Shown here: piece after piece, positions 34,902-45,742 of the stretch
Position numbering within the stretch: position 1 is the first letter of the stretch
How the letters are laid out: the number at the start of each line of letters is the position of its first letter
Source of the DNA: Kingdonia uniflora
Taxonomy: Eukaryota > Streptophyta > Magnoliopsida > Ranunculales > Circaeasteraceae
Length of the DNA: 64,000 nucleotides
Reading direction: 5' to 3'
Assembly (NCBI GenBank): GCA_014058105.1
Contig: JACGCM010000882.1
Coordinates: forward strand, 868,001 to 932,000
The notes under the pieces: model-generated
Database searches by the model: none
Told to the model about the DNA's origin: nothing
What the model saw: the letters and a program-made list of their open reading frames with translations, nothing else
Translations under genes and position numbers: made by a program

Positions 34902-35107
34902 TTAGACCAAGTCATTGAGAAGTCGAGAAGTTGTTCAAGTCTCTAGTGTTAAACCTTTGATATTCTCATTCAAGTCTAGGAGTTAGACCTTTGATCTTCT
35001 CTTACTCCAATTATCTTTACAATAAATATGCAACTGTATAACATGCACCTTTTGATATTCTCTGTAACTGTTATAAATTGAACACTCAAAGCAATGACTT
35101 GGTCTAA
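34902..35107. mobile_element. 206-bp MITE with perfect 16-bp inverted repeats
   Basis: The ends are TTAGACCAAGTCATTG and its exact reverse complement CAATGACTTGGTCTAA. TAGTTTC is directly repeated on both sides (34893-34899 and 35108-35114). The matching sequence downstream of copy B (~26,290-26,305) has one TAGTTTC and no element, so this is an insertion specific to copy C. Confidence 0.9.
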
Positions 35108-35318
35108 TAGTTTCAAAACTCATAAAAAGAACTATGTGAAATTTTTATTGAAAAATCTATGCTATTCAAATTTTTTTTAAAAATGAGCCGATGATCTCAA
35201 ATCCAACTTGAGGGATTCAAGATAGATAATTATATATTGGATCATCCCCTCCATTCATGTGTTGTTCGTCAAGTTTCATCTCCCCTAGCAAACTGCAACC
35301 ACTTCTCCAATATTAATT

Positions 35319-35548
35319 ACGGGATTGATGGCTGTAAAGTACGGTATAAGAACAAGATGTTGTCGGGAAATAATTATGAAGCTGTTATAGGTGGGCAGTT
35401 TGGGCGGTCGGGCCGGGTTCGGGCTGGGCTTTGACGGGCCGAGTTAAACTTTGGGATGGCCCGGGCTGGGCTTAAACTACGGGATTGATTGCTGTAAACT
35501 ACGGTATAAGAACAAGATGTTGTCTGGAGATAATTATGAAGCTGTTGT
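35319..35548. repeat. 160-bp tandem duplication joining Ole e 1-like exon to the element end
   Basis: ACGGGATTGATGGCTGTAAA at 35319 recurs as ACGGGATTGATTGCTGTAAA at 35479, a 160-bp period. Each unit contains the Ole e 1-like exon end plus the first ~90 bp of the GC-rich element. The duplication therefore happened after the element inserted. Confidence 0.85.
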
Positions 35549-36393
35549 AGGGATGGCAGTTTGGGCGGTCGGGCCGGGTTCGGGCTGGAGTTCGACGGGC
35601 CAAGTTAAACTTTCGGTTGGGCTTAAATATTATTCGGGCCGGGCTGCCATCATATACATTCGGCCCGTGAACCGCCCATGACTTTATCGGGCTGTGATCA
35701 GGCCGGGTTCATTGGGCCGGGCCGGGCCGGGCCGGCTTGGTGGCTTCGGGCCTAAAACACATCCTCTCTTTAGCTCTCCTTTTTATTTATTTTACTGAAT
35801 ACCTCCATCTCTCCTCTCATGCATATACTATTTTTCTCCTCAAACATAACCAAGTTAAATATAATTGTCTTAAGCTACAAAACCACATTAAGGTATAAGA
35901 TTTGTGAAGATGTTATAATACAAATTTTTTATCTCTTTAAGCATACCCAACCCAAGCCCAATAACTAAAAATTTGTAGAAGTTAATAATTTCTAGATTGG
36001 AATCGAGAGAAGATTGAGTTTGAGGAACATGATTACATTAGTTAAGGTATGAGATGAATTAAGTTTTGTAGTGGGAATTTACTTTTGGAGGAGAAGCTAT
36101 TGTAAAAGATGTGATATGAGAGATGAAAGTGAAGATGAAAGAGTTGGAGATATGAGGGGGAAAATATCTATGAGTATGTCTTTTTCGGACACGGGACGGA
36201 CTCGGGCTTTTTCGGGCTCGGGCTATTCGAATCGGGCTTTACCAAACAGATGCAGCTCGCAACCCGCCAATGTAATCCCTTGGGTCGGGTCGGGCCAGCC
36301 CATGAATGGTTTCAAGCAGGGTTGGGCAGGATTTTTTCGGGGCTGGGCCTGGCCTGGCCTGGCCATGGGCTTTGGCCCATACTGCTAGCCCTA
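35549..36393. mobile_element. GC-rich hAT-like non-autonomous element
   Basis: The left end TAGGGATGGCAGTTTGGGC is the imperfect inverse of the right end GCCCATACTGCTAGCCCTA. Both ends carry runs of GGGC/GCCC-type repeats (gggccgggccgggcc, ~35,714-35,733). The interior is AT-rich with no transposase. A GTTG (possibly GTTGTA) flank is repeated at 35,545 and 36,394, which is short for hAT (normally 8 bp). Assignment rests on terminal style. Confidence 0.6.
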
Positions 36394-36450
36394 GTTGTAT
36401 ACTCTGCATGACCATTGGCTTTCCGTTCTTCTAACTGCAGCATATTAACG

Positions 36451-37649
36451 GGTGTTTCTGCAGTCCTATTTACGTACCTTTTGCAACTGCATTCAATTTT
36501 TCAAAAAATTACTATAGTTCAAAGAACATAGTATTGTAACGTTCTAATATACGAGCAAATAAGCACGCGCTAGCGCGTGCAAGCGCTTTATTTTTTATGT
36601 TAAATTTGAGATTGAGTGTAATTTTTTGATGTATTACTTAATTTTGAATGAAAATAAATGTTGCTGGTTATGTACTTGCATAGTATTGAGTTTTCGCTAA
36701 AAGTTTTGAATATGCATTGTGTCAGGGGGTAGTTGCATTGAAAAACACATTATCAAGATCTGAAAAATGAACATTGGAAATATCATATTGCAACAAAGGC
36801 AGAGAAGCAGGTAAACAGTAACAGCATTGAAGTGCTGAACATAGAGGAGGTGATATCTAAGAACTGGAGAACAGAAAGAAAAAAATGAAAAATAAATAGG
36901 CTACAACATGTACATAAATCATAGTGGTGAATCATTACAGGCGTTGGCCTACTATAGTTAAAGAAATTCGGGAACTTAAATCATAGTGGTGAATCATTGA
37001 TGTATATAACTCATAGCCTACTTAAATCATAGATAATTGTATATTTATACCAGTATTACAGAGTTAGTATATAAATAATTGTTAAAGGAACTTGTAATAA
37101 GCTTTCCCCAAAATGGAATAGAACAACAAGTACTAAAATACAACAGGAGCAGCAACAACAACTACTAAAACACAACATGAACAACAAATGGAGATGCAAC
37201 AGTCAGGCCTAATTTGTAGTAGTAATAGTAGTACAACAGCAAAGATGAACTATAGGTTTATTTATAGCAGCAATGAAGCATCAGTGAAAGAAAGCTCGAG
37301 GCACGGAACGCACTTTCTTTAAAGAGTATCTCGACTAATCCCATGTACAGGTTATACAATTGAATCTCTCACAGAATACAATTAGTTGTGATCTTCAGAT
37401 CGATACGAAAGTCTCAGTACCGGAGACAGCGTACTTTGTTAACGTCAGCACCACAAACAAAAACTGTAAGAGATAGGAGTTTGAAAGAGAGATAGAGATG
37501 AACAGTTTTTTGTTGCTTTATGTACTAAAGAAGGTGGTAATACGAATATTTATAGAGTTGAAGTTACAACGGCTCTCTCCAACGTGCATGAGATTTAAAC
37601 TCGTTTGTGAGACGTGTTCCGAAAGATCAGGTCTATTAGGCCGTTGTGG
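36451..37649. other. intergenic region, unexplained
   Basis: The first ~100 bp are Ole e 1-like 3' flank. Then a perfect 18-bp palindrome GCACGCGCTAGCGCGTGC (36,563-36,580) marks the end of homology with the other copy. The rest has no gene. A block at 37,270-37,620 with a TATA-like tract (tatttatagagttg) resembles LTR-type sequence, but no pair or ends were found. Confidence 0.45.
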
Positions 37650-37816
37650 AGAACAATGAAGCCCAAGCCCAAAATGAAGTGGATGACATTTTAGTAAAAA
37701 GAATTGGGAGATGGCCTAGCCCATGCCTTAAGGCCCCCAAGGCCTTCATAGCCAATTGCCCAATCCCAATCCCGAGCCCGAGCCGGCCCACCGGACCGCC
37801 CGAGAGAGGTCCAAGT
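37650..37816. repeat. direct repeat flanking the SIRE-like element, left copy
   Basis: The stretch gaagcccaagcccaaaat through gagagaggtccaagt recurs at 45,743-46,119. That copy carries an extra ~210 bp inside it (about 45,870-46,095). The element lies between the two. Confidence 0.8.
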
Positions 37817-38851
37817 TGAAACATTCATTTTTGGAGTTTGCTTTATTTAGTGTCTAGAGTAGGCGTCAGCATTTTCTCGTGGTTATCCGACGTCAGTGAG
37901 TGCACGAGGAGCAACTACAGCTGGACAGACTGACTCTGAACAGGTAAGTGAGTTTCTAACTCTTTGTTCTAAAAAGTCAAGCCTATGTCTTTTACAGAGT
38001 ATAAAAAACTAGTAAGAATGTCTTCCTTTTGAAAATAGAGCTTCTATTCGAATAGACTATTTTCTATTCGAATAAAGATGGAAAGACTTCTTTTATTCGA
38101 ATAGGATTTTGGTCTATTCGAATAACTTAGCTCAGCGTGATTTCAAGCTTGGAAAGATTTCTTCTATTCGAATAGGATTTTGGTTTATTCGAATAACTCA
38201 CTTCAGCATGATTTCCAGCTTGATCCTATTCGAATAGGATTGTCTCTATTCGAATAGAGCCCGTGTTTTCTGTTTCGTTATTTAAGACATACTTACCTTT
38301 TTTTCAAACTCACTTCTTGAAAACCTATATTTTTAAAGGCTTGCTTTTGAGAGTGAAGAGAGATCTTCTTTGAGCGATTCAAGAAAGAATCAAATCAGTC
38401 TAATCTTGAATCAATCTATTGATCAAGAAACCCTAGTCATGAATTAATGAACTTGAGCGATTCAAGACTTGGAGCTTCGACGAGAGATTGAAGCGATGCG
38501 TTGCGAGAACGCAGGATCGATTGCAAGAAGATTACTTGAAAGAGAGATGACCATGAGAGGTGCTTATCGAGTCTGTAAGTGATTAAATTTTTGTAGTTCT
38601 TTTTCATATAGCGGATTGCTTAGTTGCCGGGGATTCGACAGCGACCTGTGGGTTTTTCTCCTGAGAAAGGTTTTCCCACAGGGTTAAAAATCGTTGCATG
38701 CTTCTTTAATTTCCAACTACTTGTCTGACATTAGATAATTGGATTAACTTGATTTAAGTTTATCTTAGGCCATTAATTCAAGGAATTAGGACCTGACAAT
38801 TTAGACCTAAAACAATCAAAATTGATTAGTCTCAAGCGTCTAGGAATTTCA
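37817..38851 (+). repeat. 5' LTR of the SIRE-like element
   Basis: This is about 1,035 bp. U3 contains eight TTCGAA palindromes of the CTATTCGAATAG type between about 38,043 and 38,262. A TTTAAG/TATTTAAG-like tract follows near 38,279. A sequence typical of copia LTRs (gtgggtttttctcctgag) lies near 38,648. The end is set by the primer-binding-like site and is approximate. Confidence 0.8.
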
Positions 38852-38925
38852 ATTGCTATCAGAACGGTCACGCTTTGAGGTTTAACAACCTACGCGTGGA
38901 TCCCGGATAGTTCACTTGAGAATAA

Positions 38926-40105
38926 TGAGTTCCGAGAAGTTCGGAGGTCCTGTAAATTGCCCTCCACTCTTTGATGGCAAAGATTACCTATACTGGAAAG
39001 TCCGAATGGTTGCATTCTTGCAATGAATAGGAGAAGATGTATGGATTGTCATTGAGGATGGTTGGTCGCATCCTACTGAGATGCAAGGAGCGCCAGGAGA
39101 TGCCATAGAGGTCCAGAAACCTAGGAATTAATGAACAAATGATGAAAAGGATGCCGCCGGCTATAATTCTAAAGGCCTCAATGCAATCTTTATGGCTGTG
39201 AGCCAAAGTGAGTTTCGACATCTCTCTGCTTGTACCACTTCGAAAGAAGCTTGGGGCATTCTGGTTCGAACTCATGAGGGTGATGATACAGTTAAGGAAA
39301 GTAAGCTACAAATGCTTACTTCACAATTTGAGAATATCAGAATGAGTGAAAATGAACCGTTTGATGAATTCTATGCGAGGCTAAGTGATATTTCAAACAC
39401 TAGTGCCGCATTAGGAGCTCCTTATTATGATGTTCAGATTGTTCACAAAGTCCTAAGGTCCCTTCCTAAGAGCTTTAGGTCTAGACGTGATGCTATCGAG
39501 GAGGCTCAAGATCTAAAAAAATTAAAGCCCGATACATTAGCTGGAAAATTGTAAACGTTTGAACTTGAGATGAGGATGGAGAACCCTGAGAAGAATAAGA
39601 GTGTTGCTTTCAAGTCTTCATCTTACTCATCTTCTTCCAAGGGTTCTAGAGAGGTTGATCACTCATTTATCTCAGATGATGATGATGGTTCGGATATAGA
39701 TTCATCTATTGCTCTTATTAGCAGCAGCTTCAAAAAATCTTGAAGAAACGACAGTTTCAAAAACAAGAACAAAAATAAGGGCAATCAATGAACTATAAAT
39801 CACGACCTCATGATCGAGTCAAGATATATAACCGGCAGACCAACAGTGATACTGACCTTAATCAAGTTGAATGCTTTAAATGTCACAAGTTTGGTCATTA
39901 TGCCCATAGCTGTCCTAGTAAGAAATCTGGCATTAATCATAAAGCTATGAATATCAGTGTCACTTGGGATGGCAGTGATGATGAACATGATAACAATGCG
40001 ATTCATTCCCAAGTAGTTGATAACGGAAATTTTATTGCTTATCTTGATTTTCTTATTTGTGGTAATAGTAATTTTGATGTCTTTGAACTTAAAAATTCTG
40101 ATTAA
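38926..40105 (+). pseudogene. SIRE-like Gag, frame-broken
   Basis: From ATG 38926, MSSEKFGGPVNCPPLF is followed by DYLYWKVRMVAFLQ and a stop at 39,025. The main open part is 39,192-39,554 (LTSQFENIRMSENEPFDEFY, KVLRSLPKSFRSRRDAIEE). It ends at TAA replacing Gln in the LQTFE block (39,552). A frame change near 39,780 leads to the zinc knuckle CFKCHKFGHYAHSC (~39,870-39,912). Gag here would bind genomic RNA. Confidence 0.85.
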
Positions 40106-40758
40106 AATCAGAGTAATCAAGAACAAGATGAGTTTGATAACCTGACTCTTGAGAACTTGTATGCACAAACTCTCGCTAAGTGTATGAAACTAGGTAAACA
40201 TAACAAAGTCTTGAAAGACCAAGTTGATACACTTACATGCGAACTTCAAAGCAAAACTGAGAGTGCAAGTCACGAGATAGAGGTACTTGAGAATGAGAAA
40301 TAATGTCTTAGTGACAAACTTGTTTTTCTAGAAAAGAAGTTAATGATGTGAAAGAGAAAATGAAATCAACTTTGGACAAACTTTGTTTGGCCAACTTGAT
40401 GTAGTTTTATCTCAGCAGAAACTTGAGAAGTTTTGTCATGGGGCCAAAAACATTGATAAAAATGTAATGTATGGGAAAGACAGACAGTGACAAAAAGGGT
40501 CTAGGATATGAGGAATCTCTTCCTAGTACCAAGACTCCCCAAATTACAAAGTTTTAGAAAGTAACTGCTGCTACCTCTCTTCCTAAACATTACATGATAT
40601 CCACTACTCGTGATCATGCCCAAAGGATTTTTTACTCTCAAATTTACTATGGTAGTCTATGTGGTAGAAAATGACATATTGCATCGTACTGTAGATTTGT
40701 TGGACCTTATCAATCATATGTTCGCCCTTTTGATGGATATCGACATAATTCTATTGCA
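40106..40758 (+). pseudogene. SIRE-like Gag C-terminal coiled-coil part, degenerate
   Basis: Sequence such as DNLTLENLYAQTLAKCMKL, HNKVLKDQVDTL and ESASHEIEVLENE (40,137-40,300) shows the Leu/Glu-rich coiled coil that follows the zinc knuckle in long-Gag copia elements. A stop at 40,300 and further frame changes follow. No intact frame longer than about 60 codons remains. Confidence 0.65.
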
Positions 40759-41475
40759 ATGTCTACTAACGTGAAACGTGAGAATGTATATAGATGGTTT
40801 GCACAGGAAACTACAGGTCGAAGAACTCTTCGGAGCATTTGGGTACGAAAGATGGATTTGACACCTCAGATAAGGTGTAATGTTGCACTAACTGCCCTGA
40901 ATACTTTCAAGTCAGTTCAATGGTATATGGATAGTGGGTGTTCCCGTCATATGACTGGTGATGAATCCAAATTGTGTCACCTAGAAAGTATTCAGGGAGG
41001 TGATGCTACATTTGGTGATGGAAGCACATCCCCTGTGGTTGGAAGGGGACAGGCCGAAAAACTTTGTACTCCGATAATTGGCAATGTTCTCTTGGTTAAG
41101 GGGCTGAAGGCGAATCTTCTGAGTGTCAGCCAACTATGTGATACGGATCATACTGTTATATTTTCCAAAGGTGGATGTGAGGTTTTGAACTCTCAAGGAC
41201 AACGTGTGATGCATGCTGCTAGAACCGCTGATAATTGTTATGATGTTCAACAAGAAGTTATACTATGCAACAAAGCAAAACTGAATGATGTGGAGTTATG
41301 GCATCAAAGGTTGGGACACATAAACTTTAATGATTTGTCCAAGATTATAAGTAAAGAGCTGATTCGGGGAGTTCCAAAGTTGGGAAGATTGAGCAACGTG
41401 GTTTGCGGTCCTTGTCAAGCAAATAAAGAACTCTCACAGGAAGTCCAACAATATTGCTACAACTCGGACTCTTGA
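40759..41475 (+). pseudogene. SIRE-like protease and GAG-pre-integrase domain
   Basis: The frame holds WYMDSGCSRHMTGDESKL (protease, catalytic Asp in DSG; ~40,921-40,975), GRGQAEKLCTPIIGNVLL, NLLSVSQLCD, then ELWHQRLGHINFNDL of the pre-integrase domain (~41,293) and CGPCQANKE (zinc-binding Cys pair). A frameshift near 41,440 separates it from the integrase core. Confidence 0.87.
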
Positions 41476-41485
41476 GCTGATTCAC

Positions 41486-42443
41486 ATGGATTTGATGTGT
41501 CCTATGAGAACGGCATTCTTGGGAGGTAAAAAGTATATTTTGGTAATGGTAGATGACTTCTCTCGGTATACATGGATAACACTTTTGAGAGAGAAGTCTA
41601 ACACATTTGAAGAATTCCGTACTATGTCACTTCGAATCCAAAATGAGAAAGATTGTTCTATTGATAAAATTTGAAGTGATCGTGGAGGCGAGTTTAAGGA
41701 TACTGGGGTGATTGAGTATTGTACTTCTAATGGTATTAAACATGAATTCTCTGATCCAATCACTCCACAACAAAATGGAGTTGCATAAAGGAAGAATAGA
41801 GTTCTTCAAGAAATGGGACGTATCTTTCTTCATAGCAAGGATCATCCGGCACACTTTTGGGGGGGAGGCCATTCATACTGCTTGTTATACTATTAATAAA
41901 GTATATATACGTCCACTTACCTTAAGCACGCCCTATGAATTATGGTTTGGAAAGAAGCCGAATGTCCATTATTTCCGGGTTTTTGGAAGTAAATGTTTCA
42001 TCTTTAGAGATCAAGAAAACATTGGGAAATTTGACTCTCGGAGTGATGAAGGTATTCTTTTGGGCTACTCAACAAATAGTAAAGCATTTCGAGTCTACAA
42101 TTTGAGAACCAAAGTGATGATGAAGTCCTGTAATGTGGTAGTAGATGATACTTGTACCATTGGTTCTACAGATGTGAGAGAAGATGACTGTACAACGGAA
42201 ACTCTAGAACCATCTACTGATATTCTTGCATCGAGTCCTACATCAAAGAGTGATTCTCCGTTGTCTACTCCACGACTTCCAGTTTCGACATCCCCTCCCG
42301 TTTCAAGTGTACCGCAAACCGGATGGCATCAAGTTTGTAAGGATCACTCACATGCTGATATTATTGGGGATACTACTTGTCGGGTTCAAACTAGAAGCCA
42401 ACACCATAAGACGGTTCACTGTGTTTGTTATGTCTCCCGGTGA
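41486..42443 (+). pseudogene. SIRE-like integrase, catalytic Glu codon changed to stop
   Basis: The core begins MDLMCPMRTAFLGGKKYILV and VDDFSRYTW (~41,550), with a stop at 41,672 (TGA for Trp-like context). In the PQQNGVA-x-RKNRVLQE block (~41,765-41,812) the catalytic Glu is TAA (41,786). A second frame (41,712-42,443) carries the GKKPNVHYFRVFGSKCFIF zinc-binding-like and C-terminal part. Confidence 0.82.
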
Positions 42444-42541
42444 TTGAACGCACCACGGTAAATAAAGCTCTTTTAGACGAATATTGGCTTCATGCAATGC
42501 AAGATGAGCTTCGGCAGTTTCGACATTAAGATGTTTGGGAT

Positions 42542-44010
42542 TTGGTTCCACGTCCTTCAAGTACAAATGTTATTGGGACTAAATGGGTTTATAAGAGCGA
42601 ATATGACAAACTTGGGAATGTAATTCGAAACAAAGCTCGATTGGTCGCTCAAGGGTACAATCAAGTAAAAGGGGTTGATGTTGCTGAAACGTTTATCTCT
42701 ACAGCAAGATTTGATCTATTCGGTTATTGCTCGCTCTTGCTTGTAATCAAAAATTCAAGTTATATCAAATGGATGTGAAGAGTGCATTTCTGAACGGGCT
42801 CTTAGAGGAAGAAGTGTATGTGTCTCAACTAAAAGGGTTTGAAGATCCTCATCATCCCGATCATGTGTTCTACTTGAAGAAGGCTCTTTATGGATTGAAG
42901 CAAGCTCCTCGCGCTTGGTATGAACGACTTTCTAATTTCCTCTTAGCTAAGGGATTTGTTCGAGGGGGAGTTGATAAAATGTTGTTTATCCAATTTCCTC
43001 TTAGCTAAGGGATTTGTTCGCGCGGATAAACGTTGTTTATCCGTGAGATACTAGTTGCTCAGGTATATGTAAATGATATTGTGTTTGGTTCTACTTCAAA
43101 TTCATTAACCTCTTCTTTTGCAGCTTTAATGAAAAGGTAATTTGAAATGAGCATGGTTGGGGAACTAACTTACTTCTCAGGTCTCCAAATATGACAAATG
43201 GATAGATGAATGTTTCTTTCTCAATCCACGTATGCTAGGGATCTTGTGAAGAAGTTTGGTCTCTCTTCTGCAAAGCATGCTAGGACACCTATGAGTACCG
43301 CAACAAAGCTAAGTAAGGACTCGACTAGTAAGGACGTTAAACAAAAGACGTATAGAAGTATGATAGGTAGTTTACTTTATCTTATTGCTACTAGTTCTGA
43401 TATTATGTTTAGTGTATGTATATGTGCTCGTTATCAAAGTAGTCCGAAAGAGTCCCATTTACAGGCTATTAAGTGCATTATTCGTTATGTATGTGGGACT
43501 TCTGATTTTGGCTTATGGTATTCACATGACACAACCTCTAAGGTTATTGGGTATTCTGATACAGATTAGGCAGGTAATGCAGATGATAGGAAGAGCACTT
43601 CTGGTGGATGCTATTATATTAGAAATAATCTTATGGCTTGGCAGAGCAAGAAGCAGAATTGCATTTCCCAATCCACAGCAGAAACGGAGTATATTGCTGC
43701 GGGTAGTTGTTGCACTTAATTGATTTAGATGAAACAGATGGTGCTTGACTATGGAATAGTCCAGGGGACAATGCCAGTGTTTTGTGACAATACGAGTGCG
43801 ATCAATATCTCCAAGAATCCTGAACAACATTCTAGAACCAAGCATATCGACATTCGGTTCCACTTCATCCGAGATCTTGTTGAGCACAAGATAATCAGTG
43901 TTGAGTATGTTCCTACAGAGAGTCAATTAGCCAATTTTTTTACCAAGCCGTTAGATGCTATGAGGTTTGAGCTTTTGAGACTGTCGATTGGTGTCTGCTC
44001 TATTGATTAG
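42542..44010 (+). pseudogene. SIRE-like reverse transcriptase and RNase H, frame-broken
   Basis: RT starts [18 protein letters not shown] (42,569) and continues with [20 protein letters not shown] (~42,756) and [16 protein letters not shown] (~42,885). A 58-bp local duplication (aatttcctcttagctaaggg at 42,934 and 42,992) and further frame errors follow, then the YVNDIVFGST catalytic box (~43,060; Asp-Asp changed to Asn-Asp). RNase H follows (YARDLVKKFGLSSAKHART, IGYSDTD, STAETEYIAAGS, NTSAINISKNPEQHSRTKHI, LANFFTKPLD) and ends with the stop at 44008. Confidence 0.87.
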
Positions 44011-44745
44011 GTATGTCTTTTACTTCCTTTTTATGCTATTTTGGTAGACTATCGCAGTGATATATGCTTGGTCAAATACGTTTTCCAATTTAATGTTAGG
44101 ACAGTTCAGTATAGTGTTTACTTGGGATATTGATTTTTCTCACGGCAGTTAACTCTCGCATGCTTAGATAGATAGGCACTCATTGATATTAACATTTCGG
44201 ATACATGTAGAGACTTCCTACCTAATGTTATGTGAGGATCTGGCCTTCTTTATTAGCTTCGAGTGTTCTGAAATTTACTCTTCCTTTTGATCTTGTTGCT
44301 TTGATCTCATTTTGTTTCCTTACTCAATTGTCAAACGGTAACCTCAAGTTCAAGTTAGTTTAATTGAGCATTCCCTATTTTTATTCGAGGCAAAAAATTG
44401 ACTGTGTTCAACCGTAGATATGATAATAGGCGTTTTATTGCTACACATTTTTGGCCTTCGTTATGTCTAATCCTATTTTTGTCCACTTACCATTTGTTCT
44501 TTTGTGTCAAAAAGGGGGAGAGATGTTCCTGACAGGTAAGTCAGGTAAGTGTTTTTTTTAGTTCTCTGAATCCATTATTTTGAATGTGAACGGTTACGTG
44601 ATGTATCTTGTTTAGTGTGCAGGGATTTCAGAGGATATGCTTTTGAGGATGGGTGTTCAGTGAGTGAGTCAGTCCATCGTGTCTGTAATTTTTTCTTTGA
44701 TTACCTAGTTCATGTTTTGACACAAAATTAAACAAAAGGGGAGAT

Positions 44746-45719
44746 TGAAACATCCATTTTTGGAGTTTGCTTCATTTAGTGTCTAGAGTAGGCGTCTGCA
44801 TTTTCTCATGGTTATCCGGCGTCAGTGAGTGCACGAGGAGCGACTACAGCTGGACAGACTGACTCTGAACAGGTAAGTGGGTTTCAAACTCTTTGTTCTA
44901 AAAAGTCAAGCCTGTGCCTTTTACAGAGTATGAAAAACTAGTAAGAAAATCTTCCTTTAGAAAACAGAGCTTCTATACGAATAGACTATTTTTTATTCGA
45001 ATAGAGATGGAAAGACTTATTCTATTCGAATAACTTGCCTCAACATGATTTCAAGCTTGGAAAGATTTCTTCTATTCGAATAGAATTTTGGTCTATTCGA
45101 ATAACTCACTTCAGCGTGATTTCTAGCTTGATCCTATTCGAACGTGTTTTCTATTATGTTATTTAAGACATACTTACCTTTTTTTCAAACTCACTTCTTG
45201 AAAACCTATATTTTTAAGGGCTTGCTTTTGAGAGTGAAGAGAGATCTTCTTTGAGCGATTCAAGAGAGAATCAAATCACTCTAATCTTGAATTAATCTAT
45301 TGATCAAGAAATCCTAGTCATGAATTAAAGAACTTGAGCGATTCAAGACTTGGAGCTTCGACGAGAGATTGAAGCGAGGCGTTGCGAGAACGCGGGATTA
45401 ATTGCAAGAAGATTACTTGGAAGAGAAATGACCATGAGAAGTGCTTATCGAGTTTGTAAGTGATTAAATTCTTGTAGTTCTTTTTCATATAGTAGATTGT
45501 TTAGTTGTCGGGGATTCGACAGTGACCTGTGGGTTTTTCTCCTGAGAAAGGTTTTCCCACAGGGTTAAAAATTGTTGCATGTTTCTTTAATTTTCAACTA
45601 CTTGTCTGACATTAGATAATTGGATTAACTTGATTTAAGTTTATCTTAGGCCATTAATTCAGAGGAATTAGGACCTGACAATTTAGACCTAAAACAATCA
45701 AAATTGATTAGTCTCAAGT
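44746..45719 (+). repeat. 3' LTR of the SIRE-like element
   Basis: This starts TGAAACATCCATTTTTGG and pairs with 37817-38851. Within the palindrome array (44,973-45,141) it has lost about 34 bp that lie between two TTCGAA copies of the 5' LTR. It ends at CTCAAG, then diverges into ttttcatcttactcct, which is absent from the 5' LTR end. Confidence 0.83.
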
Positions 45720-45742
45720 TTTCATCTTACTCCTGAGGATGA

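Larger units (their letters stand above)
35200..36450 (+). pseudogene. Ole e 1-like pseudogene, second copy, 5' deleted and split
   Basis: The region 35,200-35,390 encodes LDHPLHSCVVRQVSSPLANC and NYGIDGCKVRYKNK, matching 8,398-8,575. Its first exon is missing: sequence homologous to 5,390-5,405 (upstream spacer) joins directly to sequence homologous to about 6,290 at the shared CCAACTT. The coding sequence is then interrupted by a GC-rich element (35,549-36,393). After that, YSA-stop-PLAFRSSNC resumes at about 36,396, with GGA changed to TGA. It cannot be expressed as an intact protein. Confidence 0.83.
37817..45720 (+). mobile_element. SIRE/Maximus-like copia retrotransposon, complete but decayed
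   Basis: The element has about 1-kb LTRs (37817-38851 and 44746-~45719), each starting TGAAACAT. A PBS-like TTGCTATCAGAACGG lies at 38,853-38,867. A long Gag with zinc knuckle, then protease, integrase, RT and RNase H (to 44010), precede a 735-bp 3' non-coding part. That part carries a first purine tract (aaaaagggggagagatg, ~44,509) and a second before the LTR (aaaaggggagat, ~44,734-44,745). Size, LTR length and the caaaaagggggaga tract fit the SIRE/Maximus lineage (from memory). Frames are broken throughout. The 3' LTR lacks the last ~15 bp of the 5' LTR. Confidence 0.88.

Noticed and set aside
37270..37620. a further LTR or pararetrovirus remnant
   Set aside because: LTR-like composition only. 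No TG...CA pair, no partner LTR and no coding motifs were found.
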